Origin: Pseudoclavibacter chungangensis
GTDB taxonomy: Bacteria; Actinomycetota; Actinomycetes; Actinomycetales; Microbacteriaceae
Length of the DNA: 64,000 bases
Direction of reading: 5' to 3'
NCBI RefSeq assembly: GCF_013410545.1
Contig: NZ_JACCFV010000001.1
Span: 3,224,001 to 3,288,000 of the forward strand
This document shows positions 9,310-17,680 of this stretch, in pieces (position 1 is the first letter of the stretch; every line of letters begins with the position of its first letter). The position numbers and the translations under genes were made by a program. The notes beneath the pieces are model-generated. The model saw nothing but the letters and a program-made list of their open reading frames with translations. It was not told where the DNA came from and made no database searches.

Positions 9310-9424
9310 CGCCACGCCGGGCGTCGACCCGCGGCGGGCTCGAGCGCGTGTGCCCGCGCGGATCCGGGCCACCCGTGACCTGCCGGATCGGTCGGCCCGA
9401 CGCCGGCGGACGGCACGACGTGGC

Positions 9425-10027
9425 TCACATGCTCGTCTCGGCGCGTTCGTCGGGCCCAGGGCGCCCCGCGCGCTCGTCCGCGACGTGGGTGTGCATGCGC
9501 TCGCCCACGTCGTTGAAGATGCTCAGCACGGTCGCCGCCCGTCCACCCGCCGCGCTCATCGCGTGCGGGATGCTCGTGTCGAACTCGGCGGCCTCGCCGC
9601 GCGTGAGCACGAGGTCCTGTTCGCCGAGGCGCAGTCGCAGACGACCCGAGAGCACGTAGAGCCACTCGTAACCGTCGTGCACGCGCAGCGCCGGGAGTTC
9701 GCGCACGGGCGGGTACACGATGCGGTACGTGCTCACGGGCGAGTGCTCGGGGGCGAGCGGTGTGATGACGAGCCCCTCGCGATGCACGACGGCCCGGCGC
9801 ACCCGCGGGTCGGGCGCCTCGCGCACGAGGAGGTCGTCGATCCGGATGCCGAGACGTCGCGTGAGCGGCACGAGCAGCTCGAGGCTCGCCTGCCGCTTGC
9901 CGGACTCGAGGCGTGAGAGCGAGCTCGCCGACATCCCCGCGTCGGCGGCGAGCTCGTCGAGCGTGAGCCCGCGCGCGCGTCGCGCGGCCCGCAGTCGCGG
10001 GCCGAGCTGATCGAGTCCGTCCGTCAT
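9425..10027 (-). CDS. XRE-family regulator with C-terminal cupin domain
   Basis: A 200-residue regulator. The N-terminal helix-turn-helix (LRAARRARGLTLDELAADAG, then SSLSRLESGKRQASLELL) belongs to the XRE class. The C-terminal half carries a cupin barrel (DGYEWLYVLSGRLRLRLGE ... HAMSAAGG) that normally senses a small ligand. The start at 10027 has GGAGGGAG immediately upstream; longer in-frame starts would run through the operator. It faces the flavin oxidoreductase remnant across a short region with two inverted repeats, so it probably controlled that gene and itself. Confidence 0.87.
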   Translation of the reverse strand: MTDGLDQLGPRLRAARRARGLTLDELAADAGMSASSLSRLESGKRQASLELLVPLTRRLGIRIDDLLVREAPDPRVRRAVVHREGLVITPLAPEHSPVSTYRIVYPPVRELPALRVHDGYEWLYVLSGRLRLRLGEQDLVLTRGEAAEFDTSIPHAMSAAGGRAATVLSIFNDVGERMHTHVADERAGRPGPDERAETSM

Positions 10028-10101
10028 GGCTCCCTCCGTCCGTCGACGTCCCTCGCAGGCCACCACGACCCGATGTGCGAGCCGGCCGCATCCGTCCAGG
10101 A

Positions 10102-10134
10102 CTTGCTGTTTCTGCAAGATCACTTGCCATCTTG
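10102..10134. promoter_or_regulatory. Overlapping inverted repeats, candidate XRE-cupin operator
   Basis: CTTGC (10102-10106) pairs with GCAAG (10114-10118), and CAAGAT (10115-10120) pairs with ATCTTG (10129-10134). The sites overlap in the 131-bp divergent promoter between the regulator and the oxidoreductase remnant, which fits autoregulation by the cupin protein. Confidence 0.5.
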
Positions 10135-10158
10135 TCACGCCGGGTCGAACCTGTCGAC

Positions 10159-10679
10159 ATGACGCAGAACGACGCTCCCACGCTCCACGACACGATCGTC
10201 ATCGGCGGCGGTGCCGCGGGTCTCTCGGCCGCCCTCATGCTCGGGCGCGCCCGGCGGGACACGCTCGTGATCGACGTGGGCAGCCCGCGCAATCGCTTCG
10301 CGGACCACATGCACGGCGTGCTCGGCAACGAGGGCACACCACCCGACGAGCTCCTCCGCCGCGGCCGGGAGGAGGCCGCCGGCTACGGCGTCCGCACGAT
10401 CCCCGGCACGGTCGCGACCGTCACCGACGTCCGGGCGGCGTCGAGGTGGGCCTCACCGACGGCCACCTCCTCCGCTCGCGTGCGCTCGTCGTCGCGACGG
10501 GCCTGACCGACGAGCTGCCGCCGGTCCCCGGCCTCGCCGAACGCTGGGGCCGGACCGTACTGCACTGCCCCTACTGCCACGGGTGGGAGGTGCGCGACGA
10601 ACGCATCGGCGTCCTCGCGACCTCACCGATGGCGCTCCACCAGGCCCGGCTCGTGCGACAGTGGAGTGAGTCGAAGTGA
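10159..10679 (+). pseudogene. Frameshifted and truncated NAD(P)/FAD-dependent oxidoreductase (thioredoxin-reductase fold)
   Basis: The first frame gives MTQNDAPTLHDTIVIGGGAAGLSAALMLGRARR, a clear FAD-binding GxGxxG start, and runs to ATVTDV. The matching continuation (GGVEVGLTDGHLLRSRALVV, ATGLTDELPPVPGLAERWG) is in a different frame from about 10435, so one base has been lost or gained there. The second frame includes the CPYCHGWEV segment typical of this oxidoreductase group. It then stops at 10679 in the middle of the NAD-binding domain, so the last third is missing. The intact divergent regulator suggests recent decay. A single sequencing error could explain the frameshift but not the lost C-terminus. 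Confidence 0.8.
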
Positions 10680-10987
10680 CGTCGGGGCGTCCGGGGCCGT
10701 TCGGCGGGCCCCGGTCGCGGTACCCGTCGGCGGGTCCCGCTCGCTCCGATGTCGTGTCACGACCGTGCCGGAGCGCGTTCCGGGCCGTCCAATACGGGCG
10801 CCCGATGGGTTCCCATCGGGTCACGCGATGGATCGTCGGAGCCTCGCGGGACGGCCACGGATCGGCGCCGGTCCGCGGATCTCGGCCGCGCAGCACCCCT
10901 CGCGGGTGTCCCGGGAACACGTCGGCGCCGAGGACTCGCGCCGTCACGGGACGACACGGGCACTCGGCGCCGGGTGGGGCGTCGGGC
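10680..10987. other. Non-coding gap with perfect hairpin
   Basis: No credible gene is visible here. CCCGATGGG (10801-10809) and CCCATCGGG (10812-10820) form a perfect 9-bp hairpin with a 2-nt loop, probably a terminator between the convergent oxidoreductase remnant and the sulfurtransferase gene. The rest may be debris of the lost 3' end of the oxidoreductase, but I recognise nothing in it. Confidence 0.5.
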
Positions 10988-11851
10988 TCAGGCGGGGTCG
11001 CCCGGGGCGTCCCCGATCGCGACGGGCAGTTCGTCCCTGTTCGACCACTGGCTCCACGAGCCGGGATAGAGCGCGGGGTCGAAGCCCGCGAGCTCGAGCG
11101 CGAGCACGGTGTGTGCGGCCGTCACGCCCGAACCGCAGTACGCGACGATCGGTCGATCCGGCTCGACCCCGAGTGATTCGAAGCGTTCGCGGAGCTCCGC
11201 CGCGCTGCGGAACCGGCCGCGCTCGTCCAGGTTCTCGCCGGTCGGTGCGCTCCGGGCACCGGGTACATGGCCCGCGCGCGGATCGATCGGCTCGACCTCG
11301 CCGCGATAGCGTTCGGCGGCCCGCACGTCGAGCAGTACGCCGCTGCGCGGGACGCCCGCGACCTCGTCGAGGGACACGCGCGCGAGCGCGCCCGGTCGCA
11401 CGCGCGCCGTCCCCCCGCCCGGCGGGTCGACCTCGCCTGCCTCGACGGGGAGCCCGGCCGCCTGCCACGCCGGGAAGCCGCCGTCGAGGACGCGCACCCG
11501 TTCGAGCCCGGCGTCCCGCAGCACCCACCACGCGCGCGCGGCCGCGGTCGCGCCCACCGCGTCGAGGACGACGATCTCCGTCCCGTCGTCGATCCCCCAG
11601 CGCGTCACCGCCGCCTGCAGCCGTTCGGCCGAGGGCAGTGGGTGCCGACCGAGCCGCGGGGTCGGCGGGTCGGACAGCTCGGTCTCGAGATCGACGAACA
11701 GCGCGCCGGGCACGTGCCCCGCGAGGTAGTCGTCGTGCGTGTGCGGATTCCCGAGCTGCCAGCGGACGTCGAGGACGCGGACGTCCTCTCCGGCCTCCAG
11801 CAGGCGCGCGAGTTCCTCGGCTTCGATGAGTTGGTTCGGTCGGTTCGACAC
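10988..11851 (-). CDS. Sulfurtransferase with two rhodanese domains (3-mercaptopyruvate type)
   Basis: A 287-residue protein with an inactive N-terminal rhodanese domain and a catalytic C-terminal one. The active-site loop YCGSGVTAA has Cys followed by GSG, as in 3-mercaptopyruvate sulfurtransferases; thiosulfate enzymes usually have CRKG. It transfers sulfur from mercaptopyruvate or thiosulfate to a thiol acceptor or cyanide in the cytosol. The start is a GTG with AAGGGA upstream. It lies just downstream of the LysR gene on the same strand, 70 bp away. Confidence 0.88.
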   Translation of the reverse strand: MSNRPNQLIEAEELARLLEAGEDVRVLDVRWQLGNPHTHDDYLAGHVPGALFVDLETELSDPPTPRLGRHPLPSAERLQAAVTRWGIDDGTEIVVLDAVGATAAARAWWVLRDAGLERVRVLDGGFPAWQAAGLPVEAGEVDPPGGGTARVRPGALARVSLDEVAGVPRSGVLLDVRAAERYRGEVEPIDPRAGHVPGARSAPTGENLDERGRFRSAAELRERFESLGVEPDRPIVAYCGSGVTAAHTVLALELAGFDPALYPGSWSQWSNRDELPVAIGDAPGDPA

Positions 11852-11921
11852 GGTGGTCCCTTCGTTCGTCGGTCGTCTCGCGTCCCGCGCTCGCGGGCGG
11901 TCGGCACGCCGAGCTCGTCGC

Positions 11922-12797
11922 TCAGGGCGCGAGCGCGACGGCGCGCACCGCGCCCGCCGCCACCAGTGTGCCCACCTCGTCGTGCATCGCGCCGAGAACG
12001 CGCTCGTCGATCCCGGGCCGCCCCGCGACGTACACGCCGATCGTGCCGAGCGACGGGAGCCCCGCGACGGGCCGCAGGCCACGCGGGACGCCCGAGAAGG
12101 GGAGGGCGCCGACGCCGAGGCCCGCCCGCGCCGCCGCGACCACCCCCTCGTGGTTCGCCGCCTCGGCGGCGAGCCGCACGTGCGTCCCGCGCGCGTGCAG
12201 CAGCTCCGTCGCCCGGCGGCGGATGCCGCACGGTTCGCTGCAGGCGACGAGCGGCACCTCGTCGTCGAGGTCGCCGTCCGGATCGCCCGCGCTGAACCAG
12301 TCGAGCGCGAGGCGACCGGCGGGTCGCCCGGGTACGTCGCCGCCGAACCCGACGAGGACGGCCACGTCGACGGTTCCGCGCGCGAGCTCCGTGGCGATCG
12401 CGGCGGAGCGGCCGATCCGGAAGCGGAGGCCGCGGCCGGGCAGGGCCTCGGCCAGGGCCGGTCGGAGGCCGTGCGAGAGTTCGTCGACGAGGGCCCCGCT
12501 CGCCCCGACCACGACGGGGGCGGCGTCCTCGAGGGTCCCGAGTCTGCGCAGCGCGTCGTCGTGCTGTTGCAGGATCGCGCGCGCCTCCGCGAGCAGCCGG
12601 TCGCCCGCGTCCGTGAACACCGCGCGGCGCCCCTCGCGCCGGACGAGCGCCCGCCCGATCACGCCCTCGAGCTGTCGCACGTGCTGGCTGACGGTGGGTT
12701 GGCTGATGAACAGGGCGTCCGCGGCGCGGCCGAAGCCGCCGCGATCGGCGATCGCGACGAAGCTCCGCAATTGCGTCACTCCGAGCACCTGGTTCAT
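11922..12797 (-). CDS. LysR-family transcriptional regulator
   Basis: A 291-residue protein. The N-terminal winged helix GGFGRAADALFISQPTVSQH (residues about 20-40) is the LysR DNA-binding motif. The rest is a periplasmic-binding-like effector domain, with GVVAAARAGLGVGALPFSGVP as the typical late loop. Its position upstream of and co-directional with the sulfurtransferase gene hints at a sulfur-related effector, but this is only context. Confidence 0.87.
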   Translation of the reverse strand: MNQVLGVTQLRSFVAIADRGGFGRAADALFISQPTVSQHVRQLEGVIGRALVRREGRRAVFTDAGDRLLAEARAILQQHDDALRRLGTLEDAAPVVVGASGALVDELSHGLRPALAEALPGRGLRFRIGRSAAIATELARGTVDVAVLVGFGGDVPGRPAGRLALDWFSAGDPDGDLDDEVPLVACSEPCGIRRRATELLHARGTHVRLAAEAANHEGVVAAARAGLGVGALPFSGVPRGLRPVAGLPSLGTIGVYVAGRPGIDERVLGAMHDEVGTLVAAGAVRAVALAP

Positions 12798-12969
12798 GCG
12801 TGCAGGCTACGAAGCGTCCCGGGTCGCCTCAACGCGGCCGGTCGCCGGGCGTCGCACCGGGTTACGGGCCGTAACCGGACGTTCCCGCGACGACGACGGC
12901 AGCGGTGCGCAGGCGCGTCCCCACGACGACGACGACGGAGCGCAGATGCGCTCCGCCGCCGTCCGCCGC

Positions 12970-13002
12970 GCGCACCGGTGGGTCGTTCGCCCGCCGGTGC
13001 GC
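12970..13002 (-). terminator. Hairpin after the His-rich gene
   Basis: GCGCACCGG (12970-12978) pairs with CCGGTGCGC (12994-13002), with GGG/CCC extending the stem. It lies just past the stop of the His-rich gene. The rest of the 215-bp gap up to the LysR start holds only the small palindrome GTTACGGGCCGTAAC near 12863. Confidence 0.65.
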
Positions 13003-13012
13003 GCGCCGTGGA

Positions 13013-13309
13013 TCAGTGCTCGTCGTAGTGGTCCTCGTGCACCGCGTGACGGTGGCCGTCGTGCACGTAGTCGACGTGGTCCTCGTGCTGCACGGCCTCG
13101 TGGCCGCAGTTCTCACCGTGGGTGTGCTCCGTGACGGTGTGCTCGGCGACGGACTCGTGCTCGTCGTAGTGGTCGCCGTGGAGCGCGTGGTGGTGCGTGC
13201 CGTGCACGTAGTCGACGTGGTCGCCGTGCTGCACGGTCTCGTGGCCGCAGTCCGGTCCGTGGGTGTGCTCCGCCGTGGTGTGCTCGGCGTGGATGTCGGT
13301 GCTGGTCAT
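13013..13309 (-). CDS. Histidine-rich tandem-repeat protein, probable zinc-binding
   Basis: A 98-residue cytosolic protein without a signal peptide, made of two 45-residue repeats (about 8-51 and 52-98). Each contains EHTHG, xCGHExVQH, DHVDYVH and HYDEH. Histidine makes up about a quarter of the protein and each repeat has one cysteine. The gene start overlaps the stop of the SmtB-type sensor gene by ATGA, so the two are co-translated. The composition and linkage to a zinc sensor suggest a metal buffer or chaperone induced by excess zinc; similar small proteins in actinobacteria are annotated loosely as zinc-transporter-related. No enzymatic motif is present. Confidence 0.78.
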   Translation of the reverse strand: MTSTDIHAEHTTAEHTHGPDCGHETVQHGDHVDYVHGTHHHALHGDHYDEHESVAEHTVTEHTHGENCGHEAVQHEDHVDYVHDGHRHAVHEDHYDEH

Positions 13310-13653
13310 GCTGGTTCCTTCCGTTCGATGCGTGGCACGTCCTCCACGGCGGCCCCCTCGGTCGCATGGGGTTCCCGGACGTGCGTGAGCGCGTCCTGGA
13401 TGACGTGTGTGACGTGGTGATCGGCGACCTCGTAGATTGCCTCCTTGCCGTGTCGGACCGCGGTGACGAGCCCCGCCTGCCGGAGCGTGCGCAGATGCTG
13501 TGAGACCAGCGGCTGCGACAGCCCGGTTGCGGAGCTCAGCGCGCTCACGGTGCGGGGTTCCTGCCCGATGAGGTGCAGGAGACCGAGCCGCGATGCGCTC
13601 CCGAGGACCTTGAACAGTTGCGCCGCCTGGGCGACGCCCGGTTCCACGTCCAT
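13306..13653 (-). CDS. ArsR/SmtB-family metal-sensing repressor
   Basis: A 115-residue winged-helix repressor. TVSALSSATGLSQPLVSQHL is the recognition region. The C-terminal helix reads DHHVTHVIQDALTHVRE, an exact D-x-H-x10-H-x2-E pattern, which is the alpha-5 zinc site of SmtB/CzrA. The arsenic-type CVC motif is absent. It should release DNA when it binds zinc or cobalt and so derepress its own operon with the His-rich gene. It diverges from the Zur-like gene across 86 bp. Confidence 0.88.
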   Translation of the reverse strand: MDVEPGVAQAAQLFKVLGSASRLGLLHLIGQEPRTVSALSSATGLSQPLVSQHLRTLRQAGLVTAVRHGKEAIYEVADHHVTHVIQDALTHVREPHATEGAAVEDVPRIERKEPA

Positions 13654-13739
13654 GTCTTCATCCCATCACTCGCATAAACGGATTGCAATATGACTATACT
13701 AATTGAGAACGCTGCTCAGCGTTCGGAGGGGAGGCCGGG
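13654..13739. promoter_or_regulatory. Divergent AT-rich promoter between the zinc sensors
   Basis: This is an AT-rich patch in GC-rich DNA. TATACT at 13695-13700 is a good -10 for the plus strand. CAAT (13685-13688) and ATTG (13701-13704) form a spaced inverted repeat around it, where an SmtB- or Zur-type repressor would bind. GGAGGGGAGG (13724-13733) is the ribosome-binding site of the Zur-like gene. Confidence 0.5.
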
Positions 13740-14192
13740 ATGGCCGCGACGACCGACGGCAACCGTGACGCCGCACAGAAGCACCCGCCCGTGCAGAAGC
13801 GCAACACCGCGCAGAAAGCGGCCGTCCGGACGGCGCTCGAGCAGTCGCCGGGCTTCATCTCCGCGGCGAAGCTGCACCATCAGCTCATCGAGGAGGGCGG
13901 CACGATCGGGCTCGCGACCGTGTACCGGCAGCTCAACGCGCTCGCCGAGGCGGGCGAGGCCGACACGATCACGGTGCAGAGCGGGCAGCTGTTCCGCGTG
14001 TGCGAGCCGGACGGACACCACCACCACCTCGTGTGCGAGGTGTGCGGCAAGGCGGTCGACATCGAGCCGCCGAGCGAGGCGTGGATCCGGAAGGTGGCCG
14101 ACGAGCACGGTTTCACGGTGACGGGCCACGTGCTCGAGGTCTTCGGCCGCTGCCCGGACTGCGCGGCGAAGCCCACCCCCGAAAACCCCTGA
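13740..14192 (+). CDS. zur: Fur-family zinc uptake regulator (Zur-like)
   Basis: A 150-residue Fur-family protein. The winged helix is followed by GLATVYRQLNALAEAGEADTI, and the dimerisation domain has HHHHLVCEVCGK and, near the C-terminus, CPDC. These are the two CxxC pairs of the structural zinc site plus the His cluster of the regulatory site. It represses zinc acquisition genes when zinc is plentiful. The zinc-specific call rests on the neighbouring SmtB sensor, the His-rich protein and the metal-type importer; Fur or Nur specificity cannot be excluded. A strong Shine-Dalgarno precedes the ATG. Confidence 0.85.
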   Translation: MAATTDGNRDAAQKHPPVQKRNTAQKAAVRTALEQSPGFISAAKLHHQLIEEGGTIGLATVYRQLNALAEAGEADTITVQSGQLFRVCEPDGHHHHLVCEVCGKAVDIEPPSEAWIRKVADEHGFTVTGHVLEVFGRCPDCAAKPTPENP

Positions 14193-14205
14193 CCCCGGCC
14201 CCTAC

Positions 14206-14264
14206 CTGCCTGATCCCCTGCTCCCCTGATCCCCTGACCACCTGATCCCCTGACCACCTGACCA
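14206..14264. repeat. Short tandem repeats (CCTGATCCC / CCTGACCAC units)
   Basis: About six 8-11 bp units beginning CCTGA or CTGA follow the zur stop codon directly. They are too short and too degenerate for a CRISPR array. They abut the large hairpin repeat at 14289. Confidence 0.7.
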
Positions 14265-14288
14265 CCACGGGCCAGACGCCACGCATCC

Positions 14289-14337
14289 AGCCGGGTTGTT
14301 GCTACCGGGCCGCGGGCCCGGTAGCAACAACCCGGCT
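14289..14337. repeat. Recurrent hairpin element, copy 1 (bidirectional terminator)
   Basis: A perfect 23-bp inverted repeat with a 3-nt loop: the left arm starts AGCCGGGTTGTTGCTACC and the right arm ends GGTAGCAACAACCCGGCT, followed by TTTC. It lies between the convergent zur and MFS genes. On the minus strand, the MFS gene reads into the hairpin and takes its TAG stop from it, giving the protein tail RVVATGPAAR. Confidence 0.85.
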
Positions 14338-15825
14338 TTCTGTGCCGCACAGGATGCGCGGAACGAGCAGCGCGGCCAGGAGCGAGGGGATCGCGAGCAC
14401 GAGCCACGGCGCGGCGGCGGCCGCACCGGTCCCGAGCACTGGCCACGGGGCGGCGGCCGTCACCTCGGCCCCGAGCGCGAACAGCCGACCCACGAAGACG
14501 TTGCCGATGAGCACGGCCACGCCGCCCGCCGTCGCGAGCAGGCCGAAGAACGAGCCGGTCGGCCCGGCGACAGCGAAGCGATGCACACGCCCGAGCGCCG
14601 TCGGGTTCGCGGCGAGATGGCCGAGGATGATCCCCGTCGCGGTGCCGAACGCCGCGATGATCGCCGCCGTCCGCGACACGGGCACGATCGCCGATGCGGC
14701 GGCGAGCCCGAACCCGGCCGCGGTCACGAGGTACCCGAGGCGGAGCGCGCGTTCGTCGCCCAGTCGTGCGCACACTCGCGCGATCGGGAGTTGCGCACCG
14801 AGCGTGAGCACCGACACCCACACGAAGAGGAGCGCGACGACATCGGCGCCCGCGCCGACCACGGCCAGCGCGAGCGGCAGCGCCAGATAGAGCTGGTTGT
14901 ACGCGAGAAGATCCGACGCGTGCAGTGCCGCGAACGCGACGAAGCGCCGATCCCGGAGCGCCGCCCAGCCGCGCGCGGGCGGGTGCTCCGCGGGGTCCTC
15001 GCCCTCATCCGGCTCGCCGTCGATCCGGGCACCGCCGTGCCCGTGGGATCCGAGCCCGTGGGATCCGCGCGCGTCCGCACGCGGGTCGCCGCGACCGCGG
15101 CGAGACCGGCCCCGGCCTCGTCCGCGCGTCGCGTCGGGGCGCGGCAGGAGCCAGGCGAGCAGGACGCCGATGACCACGAACATCCCCGCACCCGCGGCGG
15201 CGACCGTCGCGAAGCCGAGGCCGAGCAGGAGCGCCCCGACGACGGGGCCGATGACCGCGCCGACCTCCCCCGTCACCCCGAGCCACGCGAACAGCGTCGC
15301 CCGGCGCCGCGCACCCGCCGGGCCTCGACGCGACTCGGCGTCCGCGATGAGCACGTTCAGGCCCGGCGAGAACAGCGCCCCGCCGAGGCCCGTGAGCACG
15401 GTCCCCACGACGAAGAGCCACAGCGCGGGCTCGGGCGACCACAGCGAGGCGGCGAGCGTGAGGAATCCGAGGACGCGCACGCCACAGCCGACGAGGATGA
15501 GCGTTCGTGCGCCGAAGCGATCGGCGAGCACGCCACCGACGAGGAACATGCCCTGCTGCGCGAACGTGCGCACCCCGAGCACGAGGCCGACGGCGGTGCC
15601 CGCGAGCGCGAAGTCGTCGGCGAGCACGATCGCGATGAACGGCACGACGGCATAGAAGCCGATATTGAACGCCATTTGCGCCCCGAGCAGCGTCGGCACC
15701 TCGGTGCGGGGAGCGCGGACCGTCGACGCCACACGAGCGGACGCCACGCCGCCGGTCACTCCGGCATACGGTGCGCGCTCCTCGAATGCGTCGTCCGAGC
15801 TCATCCGCGTCCCGTTCCTCTCCAT
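14302..15825 (-). CDS. MFS exporter with long Gly/His/Arg-rich central loop
   Basis: A 507-residue protein with about 12 membrane segments. GGVLADRFGARTLILVG is the MFS loop 2-3 motif, and the second half has ARLGDERALRLGYLV. The central cytosolic loop between halves is unusually long and rich in Gly, Arg, Asp and His, including GSHGLGSHGHGG. The last ten residues (RVVATGPAAR) are encoded by the hairpin repeat. Start choice: the ATG at 15825 has AGGAGGAG just upstream; an ATG 21 bp further in is possible. Context beside Zur and opposite a peptide/nickel-type importer suggests export of a metal chelator, by analogy with the CntE exporter of staphylopine systems, but this is inference. Confidence 0.8.
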   Translation of the reverse strand: MERNGTRMSSDDAFEERAPYAGVTGGVASARVASTVRAPRTEVPTLLGAQMAFNIGFYAVVPFIAIVLADDFALAGTAVGLVLGVRTFAQQGMFLVGGVLADRFGARTLILVGCGVRVLGFLTLAASLWSPEPALWLFVVGTVLTGLGGALFSPGLNVLIADAESRRGPAGARRRATLFAWLGVTGEVGAVIGPVVGALLLGLGFATVAAAGAGMFVVIGVLLAWLLPRPDATRGRGRGRSRRGRGDPRADARGSHGLGSHGHGGARIDGEPDEGEDPAEHPPARGWAALRDRRFVAFAALHASDLLAYNQLYLALPLALAVVGAGADVVALLFVWVSVLTLGAQLPIARVCARLGDERALRLGYLVTAAGFGLAAASAIVPVSRTAAIIAAFGTATGIILGHLAANPTALGRVHRFAVAGPTGSFFGLLATAGGVAVLIGNVFVGRLFALGAEVTAAAPWPVLGTGAAAAAPWLVLAIPSLLAALLVPRILCGTESRVVATGPAAR

Positions 15826-16139
15826 CGCTCCTCCTGCGGGCTGTGCACGCGCCACAACACACGCCGCCCCGAGCGCGGCCCGCGACGGATCATGCGTGAC
15901 GGCCGGGCACGGCGTTCGGCCGCGATCCGGATGCGCCCGGCGGTCGGGTGCCGGCCGTTCGCCCACGACACGATCGCCCCGTCACCCGCGCGCCGGTGCG
16001 CACGGGGCGGCGCGTCCGGCGTGGCGGACGGAGGCGCACGGCGCTCCGGCCACGCCTCCCGACGCCGTCCTGCACGTCACGATCACGCGTTTCGCTCATC
16101 ACGACACGCGAACGCGCACGGAGTTGCACGACGATCGCC

Positions 16140-16166
16140 CATAATCAATACTGATTATCAATTATG
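16140..16166. promoter_or_regulatory. AT-rich inverted repeat, candidate metal-regulator box
   Basis: CATAAT (16140-16145) and ATTATG (16161-16166) form an inverted repeat with TGATTATCA (16152-16160) inside. It lies 10 bp upstream of the importer start. This resembles Fur/Zur-type boxes and is the only AT-rich stretch in the 350-bp divergent region between the MFS gene and the importer; the remainder of that region shows no gene. Confidence 0.5.
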
Positions 16167-16175
16167 GGAGCCACG

Positions 16176-16997
16176 ATGACCACATCCGCACGGGTGCACG
16201 ACGAGCATGCCACGTCCACGCCGTCCGCGCCGTCCGCGCCGTCCGCGGACGCCGCGAGTCCCGCGAGCGACACGGCCCTCGTCACGCTGCACGACCTCAC
16301 GGTCCGCGATCGAGCCGGCCGCATCCTGCTCGACGTCCCCGCGCTCACGATCACACCGGGCGAGCGGATCGTGCTCACGGGCCGCTCGGGGAGCGGCAAG
16401 TCGCTCCTTCTCGGCGTCCTCACGGGCCGGACCGCCCCGTCGCTGCGCGTGACGGGCACCCGCATCGCCAGGCTCCCCCGCATCGGGCTCGTGCCACAGC
16501 GCGGACTCGATGCGCTGCATCCCCTCGTCCCGCTCGCCCGACAGCTCCGCGCCGTGACGGGCTCGAGCCCGGAACGCGTCGCCGAGGTGCTCGACGCCGT
16601 CGGCCTGTCCGACCCCGCGCTCCGTCGCCGACGACCCGCCGAGCTCTCGGGCGGTCAGACCCAGCGCGCGGCCGTCGCGCTCGCGGCACTCACGCGCGCA
16701 CCGCTCATCGTCGCGGACGAACCGACGAGCGCGCTCGACCCCGACTCCCGCGACCGCACGCTCCGTCTGCTCGAATCCGTCGTCGACGACCGACAGACGC
16801 TCGTGGTCGCGACCCACGACACGACCGTCGCGACACTGCTCGGCGACCGTCACCTGCGCATGTCCGCAGGCCGACCGACCGACGTGTCCCGCGCACAGTC
16901 GCCCGCACCTGCGGCACACGACGACGCGACGACCACCGTCGACGGCGCGCAGGCCGTACCGCGCGCGGCGGAGCGGAACGCGGGGACGGCCGCGTGA
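16176..16997 (+). CDS. ABC transporter ATPase, peptide/nickel type (first)
   Basis: A 273-residue ATPase with Walker A GRSGSGKS, signature LSGGQTQRAAV and Walker B LIVADEPTSALD. A 35-residue Ser/Ala/Pro-rich leader precedes the domain, and the C-terminus extends past the H-loop (ATHDTTVATLL) with a low-complexity tail. I choose the ATG at 16176, which has GGGAG upstream; an ATG at 16164 is in frame. It is the first gene of a four-gene importer operon behind the AT-rich box. Its stop overlaps the next start by GTGA. Confidence 0.85.
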   Translation: MTTSARVHDEHATSTPSAPSAPSADAASPASDTALVTLHDLTVRDRAGRILLDVPALTITPGERIVLTGRSGSGKSLLLGVLTGRTAPSLRVTGTRIARLPRIGLVPQRGLDALHPLVPLARQLRAVTGSSPERVAEVLDAVGLSDPALRRRRPAELSGGQTQRAAVALAALTRAPLIVADEPTSALDPDSRDRTLRLLESVVDDRQTLVVATHDTTVATLLGDRHLRMSAGRPTDVSRAQSPAPAAHDDATTTVDGAQAVPRAAERNAGTAA

Positions 16998-17680
16998 GCG
17001 CCGCCGCCTCCCCCGTCCTCGACATCGTCGACGTCACGGCCACCCACGGCCGAGGCTCGGGTGCGCGCCGCACGCTCGCCCCCACCTCGCTCCGCGTCGA
17101 TCGCGGCGAGTCGGTGGCCGTCGTCGGCGCGTCGGGCGCCGGCAAATCGACGCTCGCCGACATCGTCCTCGGCCTGCGCCCGCCCGCCGACGGGCACGTG
17201 TCGGTCCGCGGCGAGACCTGGTGCACCGACCGCACGGCCCCCTCCCGTCGTGAGCGGCACATCGTGCAGGGGGTGCCGCAGGATCCGTCCGCGGCGTTCG
17301 TCCCACGATGGACGCTCCGGACGTCGATCGTGCACGCCGTCCGGGCACTCACCGACCACACCGACGTCGACGAGCGGATCGACGCCGCGGCGACGCTCGC
17401 CGAACTCGACCCGGCACTGCTCGACCGCAGGCTCTCCGAGGTGTCCGGCGGGCAGGCGCAGCGCGCCGCGATCGCGCGTGCCCTCGCGGTCGGCCCGGCC
17501 GTCGTCGTCGCGGACGAGCCCACGAGCGCCCTCGACCCGGAGACGGCCGTCCAGGTCTCGACCGCGCTCCTCGGGCTCGCGCGCACGACCGGCATCGCAC
17601 TCCTGCTCGTGACCCACGACCCGGCGCTCGCCGCTCGCTGCGACCGCACGGTCACGATCACCGCCCCGCACGCCGCCTGA
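16994..17680 (+). CDS. ABC transporter ATPase, peptide/nickel type (second)
   Basis: A 228-residue ATPase with Walker A GASGAGKS, signature VSGGQAQRAAI, Walker B VVVADEPTSALD and H-loop LLLVTHDPALA. It pairs with the preceding ATPase, as DppD/DppF or NikD/NikE do. It starts at GTG overlapping the upstream stop. A 156-bp gap follows before the binding protein, with AAAGGAA as its ribosome-binding site. Confidence 0.87.
   Translation: MSAAASPVLDIVDVTATHGRGSGARRTLAPTSLRVDRGESVAVVGASGAGKSTLADIVLGLRPPADGHVSVRGETWCTDRTAPSRRERHIVQGVPQDPSAAFVPRWTLRTSIVHAVRALTDHTDVDERIDAAATLAELDPALLDRRLSEVSGGQAQRAAIARALAVGPAVVVADEPTSALDPETAVQVSTALLGLARTTGIALLLVTHDPALAARCDRTVTITAPHAA

Noticed and set aside
14206..14264. 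Possible CRISPR array in the CCTGATCCC repeats
   Set aside because: Units are only 8-11 bp without spacers, and no cas genes are present. I see no CRISPR array in the window.
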